From NCBI GenBank assembly GCA_031284475.1, contig JAISZV010000100.1, positions 1 to 16,626 on the forward strand: 16,626 bases of DNA, written 5' to 3'. The notes under the pieces were generated by a model, which saw only the letters and a program-made list of their open reading frames with translations, searched no databases and was not told where the DNA came from. A program made the translations under genes and the position numbers. Position 1 is the stretch's first letter. Every line of letters starts with the position of its first letter. Source of the stretch: Proteiniphilum sp. (GTDB lineage Bacteria > Bacteroidota > Bacteroidia > Bacteroidales > Dysgonomonadaceae). Of this stretch, positions 8,498 to 15,769 are shown piece by piece.

Positions 8498-8809
8498 ATG
8501 GAAAAAAACAATAAAAACAACATTCCTCTCTTTTCACCCGCTTTGTTTTGGGACATAAATACCGGCGAGTTGGATATGGAGCAACACAAGGATTTCATTG
8601 TGAACCGGGTGCTGGATTATGGCCAATGGGACGATTGGAAAATGATACTCGATTACTACGGTTTGGAACAAATCGCTTCCATCGCCCAAAATTTACGAAG
8701 CCTGTTCCCAAAATCATTGGCTTTTATATCAACCGTATCCCGTATTCCCGAAAATCAATTCCGATGCTACGAACTTTTACAGTCAAAAGACAAACTCTGG
8801 TACTTCTAA
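8498..8809 (+). CDS. DUF6922 domain protein, probable antitoxin partner
   Basis: A 103-residue soluble protein with no signal peptide or membrane segment. Residues about 10-60 carry the DUF6922 pattern: LFSPALFWDINTGELDMEQHKDFIVNRVLDYG, then DDWKMILDYYG. Proteins with this short domain regularly precede an AbiEii-like nucleotidyltransferase in Bacteroidetes, as here, where the two genes overlap by 46 bases; the overlap points to coupled translation. By position it corresponds to the AbiEi antitoxin of type IV systems, but it lacks the recognisable winged-helix DNA-binding domain of AbiEi, so how it would neutralise the toxin is open. Start chosen at 8498 because it follows the predicted promoter closely and gives the full domain. 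A role as antitoxin is inferred from neighbourhood; the domain itself has no established activity. Confidence 0.78.
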   Translation: MEKNNKNNIPLFSPALFWDINTGELDMEQHKDFIVNRVLDYGQWDDWKMILDYYGLEQIASIAQNLRSLFPKSLAFISTVSRIPENQFRCYELLQSKDKLWYF

Positions 8810-9384
8810 AACAGCTACAACAACTGCCTTTGTTGCAAAACACGCGGCTTGTCGGCGGGACTGCCCTTGCATTGCAATTGGGGCACCGAAATTCCATAGA
8901 CCTTGATTTTTTCGGCGAGGTTCAAACCTCACATTGGGATTTTATAGATGCATTTAACAACGAGGGCCTTACATTTGATTCTTTGCAAAATACGAAGTCG
9001 ATCCATGTTTTTGAAATAGAAGAAGTGAAAGTTGATATTGTAAACTACCCTTATGCGTGGCTTGAAGCGCCAATAGAAGATGAGGGGATAAAACTGTCGG
9101 GATTGAAAGATATTGCCGCGATGAAACTTGCTGCAATAACCAATAGGGGAACAAAAAGGGATTTTATTGACATGTATTTCCTTTTACAACATTTTTCGTT
9201 GAACGAAATGCTGGGATATTACAAAACGAAATACAACACAGATTCCATTTACAATGTAATCCGAAGTCTGGTTTATTTTGCCGACGCCGAAAATAATCCT
9301 ATGCCTAAAATGTATATACCGGTTATTTGGGGCGAAGTAAAATCAACCATCAAAGAATCCGTGGAAAAAATTTCCGTGCAATAA
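8764..9384 (+). CDS. AbiEii/AbiGii-family nucleotidyltransferase toxin
   Basis: A 206-residue protein of the nucleotidyltransferase superfamily. The core motif is LVGGTALALQLGHRNSIDLDFF: Gly31-Gly32 followed by the metal-binding pair Asp46-x-Asp48; a third acidic residue is Asp91 in VKVDIV. Residues 112-140, LSGLKDIAAMKLAAITNRGT with KRDFIDMYFLL, hold the Lys121 and Asp133 motif conserved in AbiEii toxins. Family members stop growth by adding nucleotides to an RNA acceptor such as tRNA and can abort phage infection. The start was set at ATG 8764, inside the end of the DUF6922 gene, because the frame upstream (to 8548) runs antiparallel to no known domain and only shadows that gene. All key residues are present, so the toxin appears intact. 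No clear terminator follows. Its acceptor RNA and activity are not known. Confidence 0.85.
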   Translation: MLRTFTVKRQTLVLLKQLQQLPLLQNTRLVGGTALALQLGHRNSIDLDFFGEVQTSHWDFIDAFNNEGLTFDSLQNTKSIHVFEIEEVKVDIVNYPYAWLEAPIEDEGIKLSGLKDIAAMKLAAITNRGTKRDFIDMYFLLQHFSLNEMLGYYKTKYNTDSIYNVIRSLVYFADAENNPMPKMYIPVIWGEVKSTIKESVEKISVQ

Positions 9385-9427
9385 ATAATCAATAACCGAC
9401 TTCAAACGTAACAGAATGTGTCATTTT

Positions 9428-9643
9428 TTAATATCCATACCAGCCTGATAATTGTATTTCTTCATCTTCATTAGACGACCACCATCTTGCGAGTGACACT
9501 CCTGGCAATGTTCCTGCAGGAATAACTTCAATAAGGAGTGGCTTATTTTTTTTATGCGATACTTCCGGCTGACAGAGTGGCATAACCGCGACAGTAGAAT
9601 TGGCAATAGAAGCCAAAATTGTGTAAATTGACTCTCCGGGCAT
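9428..9643 (-). pseudogene. Probable relic of an AlbA_2 (Schlafen-like) domain gene
   Basis: A 71-codon open frame looks like a fragment of a larger protein. The stretch NKPLLIEVIPAGTLPG, then LARWWSSNEDEEIQL, resembles the AlbA_2 core of Schlafen-like ATP-binding proteins, in which an IEV-P-G-P strand is followed by an R-GSS-A-EEI element; the order and spacing fit. The Tyr and Gly normally seen (P-Y, RVGSS) are replaced, there is no upstream domain start and no ATPase region, and the frame runs into the minisatellite at its N-terminal side. I read it as a decayed remnant, possibly of a defence or regulatory gene. The match is short and by eye only, so a chance similarity or a small unrelated gene remains possible. 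Confidence 0.35.
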
Positions 9644-9909
9644 GGAATTTTAGGCTCCGAGCGTGGACGTTTACTCTCCGAGCGTGGAATTTTAGGCTTT
9701 TAGTGAAGAATTTTAAGTTTTGAGCGTGGATGTTCACTCTCCGAGCATGGATTTTTAAGAATTGAGCATAATTTTTAGGCTTTTAGTGAAGAATTTTAAT
9801 CTTTGAGCCTAAACGTCCACTCTTTGAGCATGGAATTTTAAGTTTTGAGCCTAAACATCCACTCTTTGAGCCAAGAATTTTAAGTTTTCAGATAAAAAAT
9901 CCCCGCTCC
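9617..9909. repeat. 21-base minisatellite, about 13 degenerate units
   Basis: The sequence is a head-to-tail array with a 21-base period, most units starting GAGC. Starts can be placed at 9638, 9659, 9680, 9701, 9722, 9743, 9764 (20 bases), 9784, 9805, 9826, 9847, 9868 and 9889, with a partial unit before. Two unit types alternate: one like GAGCGTGGACGTTTACTCTC (or GAGCCTAAAC-TCCACTCTTT) and one like GAGCATGGAATTTTAAGTTT; a third variant, TAGTGAAGAATTTTAA, appears twice. Because 21 is a multiple of 3, the minus strand has an open frame of seven-residue repeats (LKFHARR, VNVHARS), but a start, domain or ribosome site is lacking. The array runs directly into the left arm of the terminator at 9894-9943. 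Function unknown. Confidence 0.85.
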
Positions 9910-9943
9910 GAAAGTCGATATAGACAATGCGAGCGGGGATTTT
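9894..9943 (-). terminator. Rho-independent terminator after the 154-residue protein gene
   Basis: A perfect 13-base inverted repeat, AAAATCCCCGCTC (9896-9908) and GAGCGGGGATTTT (9931-9943), closes a 22-base loop. On the minus strand the stem is followed by six T, and it lies 36 bases past the stop codon at 9980. On the plus strand only four T follow, so it may also weakly stop leftover transcription from the AbiEii side. Confidence 0.85.
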
Positions 9944-9979
9944 CGCTGTTCAAGCGGTTCGGACGTCTTCATATACCGC

Positions 9980-10444
9980 TTACCTTTCGTTTTTACGCTT
10001 CACTCTGGGGAAGCGCGTTTTCAAATCGCCATATACCTCCTTGGAGCCGGGTATGTCCTGCGCAGTGGCGGCTTTGATGGCATTGTAGAACACGAGCGCA
10101 GCCTGGAAAGCCTCGCTGCCGGCCACCATTACCGTATCGTCGATGTTGCTCGACAACTGTTTGGCGGCGATATGCACCTTGCGCAGGCCGGTGCCGTCGG
10201 CCATGTCGGTGTCAAACTTGTCCAGGTCGAGATACGACGGGCACAACTCCGGATACTGGTGCGCATAATCATGCGCTTTTTCAACAAAACTCAGCGTCTT
10301 GTCGCCCATTTTCAGCAAATCGTGCCGTTCCTGCGGGGTCAGCGGAAGCTGATAGGGCGAGAGTAGCGCGTTGACAGAATCAATGAGCTCCTGCGCCTTC
10401 TCCAGTACGTCTGGAGGAATCGGAATGAGATGTTTGTCTTCCAT
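9980..10444 (-). CDS. Conserved Bacteroidetes protein of unknown function
   Basis: A 154-residue soluble, probably helical protein. No signal peptide or membrane segment is seen. The sequence opens MEDKHLIPIPPDVLEKAQELIDSV and has the memorable stretch LTPQERHDLLKMGDKTLSFVEKA, then DDTVMVAGSEAFQAALVFYNAIKA and PGSKEVYGDLKTRFP. I believe similar proteins occur in other Bacteroidetes, but I do not recognise a named domain and propose no function. The start at 10444 is preceded by an A-run of ten and AGAAG. It lies 53 bases after the outer-membrane protein gene on the same strand and may share its transcript; a strong terminator follows it. Codon use looks typical, and the protein appears complete. 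Confidence 0.8.
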   Translation of the reverse strand: MEDKHLIPIPPDVLEKAQELIDSVNALLSPYQLPLTPQERHDLLKMGDKTLSFVEKAHDYAHQYPELCPSYLDLDKFDTDMADGTGLRKVHIAAKQLSSNIDDTVMVAGSEAFQAALVFYNAIKAATAQDIPGSKEVYGDLKTRFPRVKRKNER

Positions 10445-10497
10445 CTTCTTTTTTTTTTGAAATTAATACTCTAAAACCACTAAAAAATCACTATGTT

Positions 10498-11088
10498 TTA
10501 CGATCCTATTACAAATCCTAATTTAATATTAAAGAAATTATTACCGTTCCCCAGGTATTGGTATTCGCCCGTCAGGCGAATCCTTCTGAAAAATTCGGCT
10601 CCAACCCTCGGAGCTATTGCGAAATGCTGACGGTTCTGCGGCCAAGCCTCCAGGAATGAGCATCCCACTCCCATCCCGGCAAACGGGACAACTTTCGGCA
10701 CAACGTCCGTAAAATTATAATCCCCGGTGGCTAAGATTGCAAAGGGGGTATGCTGGCTCCGCCCATCGGGCGAGAGTCTGTCCCAACCCGTCAAGGAGAG
10801 CTGCGCGCCTGCTGACAGCTTTTTTTCCATAAAGTTGAAGCGCACTTCGGAGGCAACGGTGTAACCCCTGTCGGAACTTCGGACTACTCCCATTTCATTC
10901 GCTTGTATGCCGTAGGGTATCCCCACACTGAGGATCTCCCACTCAATTTGCAGACTTTCTCTGTGATCCAGAAACGTATCTAAAAGAAAGCCTGCGGAAC
11001 GGGTGATCACATCCCCTTTTGCGCTTTGCCCGAAAGACCGCCCGGCAATTAAAAGGGCTGCAAACAGAAACAATATTATCTTTTTCAT
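10498..11088 (-). CDS. Small outer-membrane beta-barrel protein
   Basis: A 196-residue exported protein. The signal peptide is MKKIILFLFAALLIAGRSFG with likely cleavage before Gln21. The mature part alternates hydrophobic and polar residues in short strands, such as GYTVASEVRFNFMEKKLSAGAQLSLTG, PFAILATGDYNF and KVVPFAGMGVGCSFLE, and closes with RIRLTGEYQYLGNGNNFFNIKLGFVIGS, the pattern of eight-strand OMP barrels (OmpW/OmpA-like, PF13505 type). The usual C-terminal Phe is absent, but FFNIKLGFVIGS is a strong final strand. Function is not predictable; such proteins are often small pores or adhesins. It has its own promoter at 11154-11161 and may be co-transcribed with the following protein of unknown function. 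Confidence 0.75.
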   Translation of the reverse strand: MKKIILFLFAALLIAGRSFGQSAKGDVITRSAGFLLDTFLDHRESLQIEWEILSVGIPYGIQANEMGVVRSSDRGYTVASEVRFNFMEKKLSAGAQLSLTGWDRLSPDGRSQHTPFAILATGDYNFTDVVPKVVPFAGMGVGCSFLEAWPQNRQHFAIAPRVGAEFFRRIRLTGEYQYLGNGNNFFNIKLGFVIGS

Positions 11089-11153
11089 GTCAATCCGTTT
11101 AAAGGTTCATTCTTTAAAGAATCATTATCACATGAATAAACCAAAACGCAAGT

Positions 11154-11161
11154 CAAAGATA
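11154..11161 (-). promoter_or_regulatory. Predicted -7 box for the outer-membrane protein gene
   Basis: On the minus strand TATCTTTG matches TAnnTTTG exactly, 65 bases before the ATG at 11088. No convincing -33 TTTG is seen 19-20 bases upstream, so it is a moderate call. Confidence 0.45.
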
Positions 11162-11446
11162 AACAGACTAATGTTTTTTCCATTTTTTGTTTTTAGGTTA
11201 TTTGTTGATAAATTGCAAAGCAAAATTACGCGGCGCTTATTGACCGCAAATATATATTTTTGTCCGTAAATAAAAAACCGGTGATGAAGGTTTTTATCGT
11301 TAAAAATATATAATCATTTATAACGCCAAACAACCGCTATCATTACCGGACTTCCGGCAGCAACGGAACAGCATTTTCAGTAATAAATTCCATCACCGGT
11401 TGATAACTTCTTACGATAACTCATCCCAACTTGGCATAAATTTCCG

Positions 11447-11454
11447 TACATTTG
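11447..11454 (+). promoter_or_regulatory. Predicted -7 box for dnaE
   Basis: TACATTTG is an exact TAnnTTTG match 34 bases before the dnaE start, giving a predicted transcription start near 11462. No clear TTTG lies at the proper -33 distance; CTTGG at 11430-11434 is too close. Confidence 0.5.
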
Positions 11455-11488
11455 CCCTTCCCGGAAATAAAAAATACGGCCAAATTAT

Positions 11489-14400
11489 ATGCATCCGTTT
11501 GTACATCTACATGTCCACTCTCAGTATTCGCTGCTCGACGGGCAGGCAAGCATTCAGTCCCTGATCGATAAAGCCGTGGAAGACGGCATGAAAGCGTTGG
11601 CGCTGACCGATCACGGCGCCATGTACGGCGTCAAGGAATTTCTCAATTACGCCGCCAAGAAGAATGCGCCGGTGAATGCCGAGATAAAAAAATTAAAGAG
11701 TGAAATAGCCGCCTTGGCAGAAACCGCAGAAAGCGAAGATACCGGAGAGGCCAAAAAAACCGGAGAAACCGCAGAAACCAAAGAAACCGGAAAAACCGAA
11801 GACCCCGGAGACAAGATAACCCTGCTCCGGCAAAAGCTCTCCGAAGCGGAAAGCAGGCTCTTCAAACCGATCGTGGGATGCGAATGTTACCTGGCGCGCC
11901 GCAGCCGTTTCCTGCAATCGGAGAAGATCGACGGCAGCGGGTGGCACCTGCTCATCTTAGCCAAAAACCTGAAAGGCTATAAAAACCTTATCAAGATAGT
12001 CTCCAAAAGCTGGACCGAAGGGTTTTATTACCGCCCCCGCATCGACAGGGAACTCCTGGAACAATACCACGAAGGCCTCATTGTTTCCTCGGCCTGCCTC
12101 GGCGGGGAAATTCCCAAAAAGATCGACAACGAACAAATACAGGAAGCCGAAGAAGCGGTACAATGGCATAAAAACCTTTTCGGCGATGATTACTACTTAG
12201 AATTGCAACGGCACAAAACCGACCGTTTCGACGCCGACCAAAGCACCTATCCCAAACAGGAAAGGGTGAACCGGGAACTGATCCGCATCGCGAAAAAATA
12301 TGACGTCAAGCTGATCGCGACCAACGACGTACATTTTGTGAACGAAGAAGACGCCGACGCGCACGACCGGCTTATATGCCTGAGTACCGGAAAGGATTTC
12401 GACGACCCCAACCGGATGAGATACACCAAACAGGAGTGGCTGAAAACCACCGCCGAAATGAACCGCATCTTTGCCGACATCCCCGAAGCGCTGACAAACA
12501 CACTGGAGATCGCCGGCAAAGTTGAATGGTACTCAATAGACCATACCGCCCTGATGCCCTTCTATCCTATCGATCCCTCATTCGGCACGGAAGAGCTTTA
12601 CAAACAAAAATATTCGGAAAAGGAGTTGAGGGAAGAATTTGGGGAAGCCGATTTCCACCGGCTGGGCGGCTATGAAAAAGTGATCCGCATCAAGCTGGAA
12701 GCCGATTACCTGACGTATCTCACAAAGATAGGCGCAAAAAAACGGTACGGAGAAAACCTCGCCGAAGAGATTACGGAACGGCTCGATTTTGAACTCGACA
12801 CCATCAAAAACATGGGATTCCCCGGCTATTTCCTGATTGTGCAGGATTTCATCAATGCAGCCAGGGAGATGGACGTGGCCGTAGGCCCGGGGCGCGGGTC
12901 AGCCGCCGGATCGGCCGTGGCCTTCTGCCTGAGGATTACCGACATCGACCCGCTGAAATACGACCTGCTGTTCGAGCGCTTCCTCAATCCCGACCGTATC
13001 TCGATGCCCGATATCGATATCGATTTCGATGATGAAGGACGCGGAAAAGTGCTGCGTTGGGTGACGGAGAAATACGGCAGCGAAAAGGTAGCCCATATCA
13101 TCACCTACGGAACCATGGCCACAAAAACGGCCATCCGCGATGTGGCGCGCGTGCACAAGCTCCCCCTGTCCGAATCCAACAGGCTGGCCAAACTGGTGCC
13201 CGACAGGATACCCGGCGGCAAAAAAATCAACCTGCAAGCGGCAATCGAAAATGTGCCCGAACTACAAGAGGCCGCCCAAAGTAACGACCCGTTAGTGAGA
13301 AGTACGCTGAAGTATGCCGGAATGCTCGAAGGAAACGTACGAAGCACAGGAGTACATGCCTGCGGCGTAATCATCGGCCAGACGGATATTTCGGATGTAG
13401 TGCCCATCAGTACGGCGGAGGACAAAGAAACCAAAGAGAAGCTGTTAGTCACGCAATATGAAGGTTCCGTTATCGAGGAGACAGGATTGATCAAAATGGA
13501 CTTCCTCGGACTGAAAACCCTCTCCATCATCAAAGACGCGACTTCCATCATCGAACAGAACCGAGGGATAAAAGTGGATATCGACGCCATCGATATGAAC
13601 GATGAGGTTACTTATAAACTCTATTGTAACGGACAAACCACCGGTACATTCCAGTTCGAGTCGGCCGGTATGCAGAAATACCTCAAAGAGTTGCAACCAA
13701 GCAAATTTGAAGACCTGATCGCCATGAACGCGCTCTACCGCCCGGGGCCTATGGACTATATCCCTTCATTTATCTCCCGTAAGCACGGCAAGGAGGAGAT
13801 TTCGTACGACCTGCCCGTCATGGAAAAATACCTGAGCGAAACCTACGGAATCACGGTCTATCAGGAACAGGTGATGCTTCTCTCCCGTCTGCTCGCCGGC
13901 TTCACAAGGGGACAATCGGACGAGTTGCGGAAAGCGATGGGGAAAAACCTGATCGACAAGATGACGGCGTTGAAAGAAAAATTTATCGCAGGCGGAATAA
14001 AAAACGGATACGACGCAAGAATACTCCACAAAATATGGAGCGATTGGGAGAAATTCGCCTCTTACGCCTTCAACAAATCGCACGCAACCTGTTATTCGTG
14101 GGTAGCTTACCAAACAGCGTGGCTCAAAGCCAACTATCCGTCGGAATTTATGGCGGCGGTGCTCTCCAATAACCTGAACAACATCACCGAAATTACAAAA
14201 TTCATGGATGAGTGCATGACGATGGGCATCAACGTATTGCCTCCCGACGTAAATGAATCGGTGTTGAAATTCTCCGTCAACGATGCGGGCGACGTCCGTT
14301 TCGGGCTGGCCGCCGTCAAGAGCGTAGGGCAAAACGCGGTAAACGACATCATTGCAGAGCGCGCCCGGAACGGCCGATTTAAAGATATTTTCGATTTCGT

Positions 14401-15304
14401 GGAACGGGTAAACCTCTCTTCCTGCAACAAAAAAAATATTGAGGCTTTGGCGCTGGCCGGGGCTTTCGACTCCTTGCCGGGCATACGGAGGGAACAGTTC
14501 GTCGCACACAACAGTAAGGGCGAAGAATTTTTAGAAACCCTTACCCGTTACGGCTATAAATACCAGCAGGAAAAGACAGAAGCAATGAACTCGTTATTCG
14601 GAGACGACGCTTCATTCCAAATAGCCCATCCCGAAATTCCCAAGGCCGACCCCTGGTCTGACCTGGAAAAGCTGAACAAAGAAAGGGAACTAATCGGTAT
14701 CTACCTGTCGGCGCACCCGCTGGACGAATATGAGTTTATCCTCAAATATGTATGCAATGCCGATACGCAACAATTACAGGATCTCGATCCGTTGAACGGG
14801 AAAGAGATCACATTCGGCGGCATTGTCACTGCCGTACGTGAAGGACAAACCAAAAGAGGCTCGCCCTACACGATCTTCAAACTGGAAGATTATTCGGGCA
14901 AGTATGAGGTAGCGCTTTTCAGCGAAGACAGCATAATATTCGGCAGGTATGCGCGCATTGGCTTGTCTGTTTATATCGAAGGAAGAGTGCAACCCAAGCC
15001 TTACCGGAAGGATGAGATGGAAGTAAGAATTTCGTCTATCGCCCTGTTATCCGAGGTAAAAGACAAGCTGGTTTCAAAGATCACATTGCAAATTTCCCTG
15101 TCGGAAATAGATGACGCCTCAGTCGCCGAATTATCGGCGCTTGTAAAAAACAATTTCGGAAATTCATTGTTATATTTCCAAATCATCGGAGAGAACCCTC
15201 ACATGAAAATTCAGTTGTTCTCACGACCGTCTAAAATTCAAGTGAACAAACGTTTCATAGATTACTTAAAGAATAATTTATCTATAGATTTTACAATCAA
15301 CTAA
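11489..15304 (+). CDS. dnaE: DNA polymerase III subunit alpha
   Basis: The catalytic subunit of the replicative polymerase, 1271 residues. N-terminal PHP domain: FVHLHVHSQYSLLDG (metal-binding His at 8 and 10) and LTDHGAMYGV (Asp41-His42). Palm domain: GPGRGSAAGS near residue 466 and the catalytic MPDIDIDFDDEGRG, with Asp508 and Asp510 corresponding to the two aspartates of the E. coli active site. Then come the finger region, DELRKAMGK, YAFNKSHATCYSWVAYQTAWLKANYP, a helix-hairpin-helix region and a C-terminal OB fold from about residue 1104 (EITFGGIVTAVREGQTKRG). A linker rich in Glu, Thr and Gly interrupts the PHP domain at residues 78-109, at a position where Bacteroidetes DnaE proteins carry a variable loop. 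It is followed 15 bases later by trxA. All key motifs are present and no intein or frameshift is seen. Confidence 0.98.
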   Translation: MHPFVHLHVHSQYSLLDGQASIQSLIDKAVEDGMKALALTDHGAMYGVKEFLNYAAKKNAPVNAEIKKLKSEIAALAETAESEDTGEAKKTGETAETKETGKTEDPGDKITLLRQKLSEAESRLFKPIVGCECYLARRSRFLQSEKIDGSGWHLLILAKNLKGYKNLIKIVSKSWTEGFYYRPRIDRELLEQYHEGLIVSSACLGGEIPKKIDNEQIQEAEEAVQWHKNLFGDDYYLELQRHKTDRFDADQSTYPKQERVNRELIRIAKKYDVKLIATNDVHFVNEEDADAHDRLICLSTGKDFDDPNRMRYTKQEWLKTTAEMNRIFADIPEALTNTLEIAGKVEWYSIDHTALMPFYPIDPSFGTEELYKQKYSEKELREEFGEADFHRLGGYEKVIRIKLEADYLTYLTKIGAKKRYGENLAEEITERLDFELDTIKNMGFPGYFLIVQDFINAAREMDVAVGPGRGSAAGSAVAFCLRITDIDPLKYDLLFERFLNPDRISMPDIDIDFDDEGRGKVLRWVTEKYGSEKVAHIITYGTMATKTAIRDVARVHKLPLSESNRLAKLVPDRIPGGKKINLQAAIENVPELQEAAQSNDPLVRSTLKYAGMLEGNVRSTGVHACGVIIGQTDISDVVPISTAEDKETKEKLLVTQYEGSVIEETGLIKMDFLGLKTLSIIKDATSIIEQNRGIKVDIDAIDMNDEVTYKLYCNGQTTGTFQFESAGMQKYLKELQPSKFEDLIAMNALYRPGPMDYIPSFISRKHGKEEISYDLPVMEKYLSETYGITVYQEQVMLLSRLLAGFTRGQSDELRKAMGKNLIDKMTALKEKFIAGGIKNGYDARILHKIWSDWEKFASYAFNKSHATCYSWVAYQTAWLKANYPSEFMAAVLSNNLNNITEITKFMDECMTMGINVLPPDVNESVLKFSVNDAGDVRFGLAAVKSVGQNAVNDIIAERARNGRFKDIFDFVERVNLSSCNKKNIEALALAGAFDSLPGIRREQFVAHNSKGEEFLETLTRYGYKYQQEKTEAMNSLFGDDASFQIAHPEIPKADPWSDLEKLNKERELIGIYLSAHPLDEYEFILKYVCNADTQQLQDLDPLNGKEITFGGIVTAVREGQTKRGSPYTIFKLEDYSGKYEVALFSEDSIIFGRYARIGLSVYIEGRVQPKPYRKDEMEVRISSIALLSEVKDKLVSKITLQISLSEIDDASVAELSALVKNNFGNSLLYFQIIGENPHMKIQLFSRPSKIQVNKRFIDYLKNNLSIDFTIN
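11720..11815 (+). repeat. Imperfect short repeats coding the DnaE PHP linker
   Basis: The DNA for residues 78-109 of DnaE consists of loose copies of ACCGGAGA and AAACCGCAGA separated by three to nine bases, coding TGEAKKTGETAETKETGKTE. The pattern suggests expansion by slippage within an acidic, probably disordered loop. The frame is kept. Confidence 0.6.
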
Positions 15305-15319
15305 TAAAAAGAGACAAAT

Positions 15320-15634
15320 ATGGCGCTTCAAATTACAGACGCAACCCTTGACGAGGCGTTGCAAACAGACAAACTGGTGGTCTTGGATTTTTGGGCAGAG
15401 TGGTGCGGCCCCTGCAAAATGATCGGCCCTATCATCGAGGAGATCGGCGAAGAATACGAGGGTAAAGTAGTGGTGGGTAAACTGAATGTGGACGACAACG
15501 ACGAAACTACCGGTAAATACGGTATCCGCAGTATTCCTACTGTGCTTTTCATTAAAAACGGAAATGTGGTGGATAAGGTAGTAGGGGCAGGCCCCAAAAC
15601 CCTTTTCACCGAAAAAATCGACAAGCTGCTGTAA
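15320..15634 (+). CDS. trxA: Thioredoxin
   Basis: A 104-residue cytoplasmic thioredoxin of normal length with no signal peptide. The active site is WCGPCK with redox Cys at 29 and 32; the fold motifs VVLDFWAEWCG and GIRSIPTVLFIKNG (cis-Pro at 73) are in place. It reduces disulfides in target proteins using electrons from thioredoxin reductase, which is not encoded here. It starts 15 bases after the dnaE stop, with an AAGAGA ribosome-site-like stretch in between, so the two are likely transcribed together; that order is common in this group. A terminator follows. Confidence 0.97.
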   Translation: MALQITDATLDEALQTDKLVVLDFWAEWCGPCKMIGPIIEEIGEEYEGKVVVGKLNVDDNDETTGKYGIRSIPTVLFIKNGNVVDKVVGAGPKTLFTEKIDKLL

Positions 15635-15692
15635 CGTCTCCCCCTGCTCGGTCTCTATCCCTAAAAAGCGGCAGAACCGAAAGAGATCATGA

Positions 15693-15731
15693 AAAAATCC
15701 GGAACCGGTGATCTCAACCGGCCGTTTTTTT
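15693..15731 (+). terminator. Probable terminator of dnaE-trxA
   Basis: An A-rich left arm with TCCGG (15692-15702) faces CCGGCCG and seven T (15718-15731), a plausible hairpin and U-run 60 bases past the trxA stop. The internal pairing is imperfect and competes with GAGATCA/TGATCTC (15683-15689, 15709-15715), so the exact fold is uncertain. Confidence 0.6.
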
Positions 15732-15769
15732 AGGCTATCCGGGGAACTGATAGTTGTAATAAAATGTAT

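Larger units (their letters stand above)
11089..11488. other. Divergent intergenic region with an 11-base inverted repeat
   Basis: About 400 bases, AT-rich, with no supported gene. It separates the minus-strand outer-membrane protein from dnaE and holds a -7 box for each side. An 11-base perfect inverted repeat, AACCGGTGATG at 11276-11286 and CATCACCGGTT at 11391-11401, spans 126 bases; between the arms lies the small dyad CCGG-ACTT-CCGG (11346-11355). The repeat could be a regulatory site, a large RNA hairpin or a fossil of a small mobile sequence. Confidence 0.5.

Noticed and set aside
8548..8763. Upstream extension of the AbiEii frame
   Set aside because: The extra residues overlap the DUF6922 gene in another frame, show no domain, and the nucleotidyltransferase fold begins soon after the Met at 8764.
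9552..9737. A 61-codon minus-strand frame of seven-residue repeats (LKFHARR, VNVHARS)
   Set aside because: It results from the 21-base period being a multiple of three; it lacks a ribosome site and overlaps the AlbA_2 relic frame.
9617..9909. Could the array be a CRISPR
   Set aside because: Units are 21 bases with no unique spacers, the repeats are degenerate, and no cas gene is in the window.
13010..13024. Palindrome CGATATCGATATCG inside dnaE
   Set aside because: It follows from the codons of the catalytic Asp-Ile-Asp-Ile-Asp motif and needs no other explanation.
13766..14509. A 247-codon open frame on the minus strand
   Set aside because: It is antisense to dnaE through its conserved core and has no recognisable signature.
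11489..15304. Intein or frameshift in dnaE
   Set aside because: The extra length over the E. coli protein is accounted for by the PHP loop and family-typical additions; no splicing motifs interrupt the catalytic blocks.
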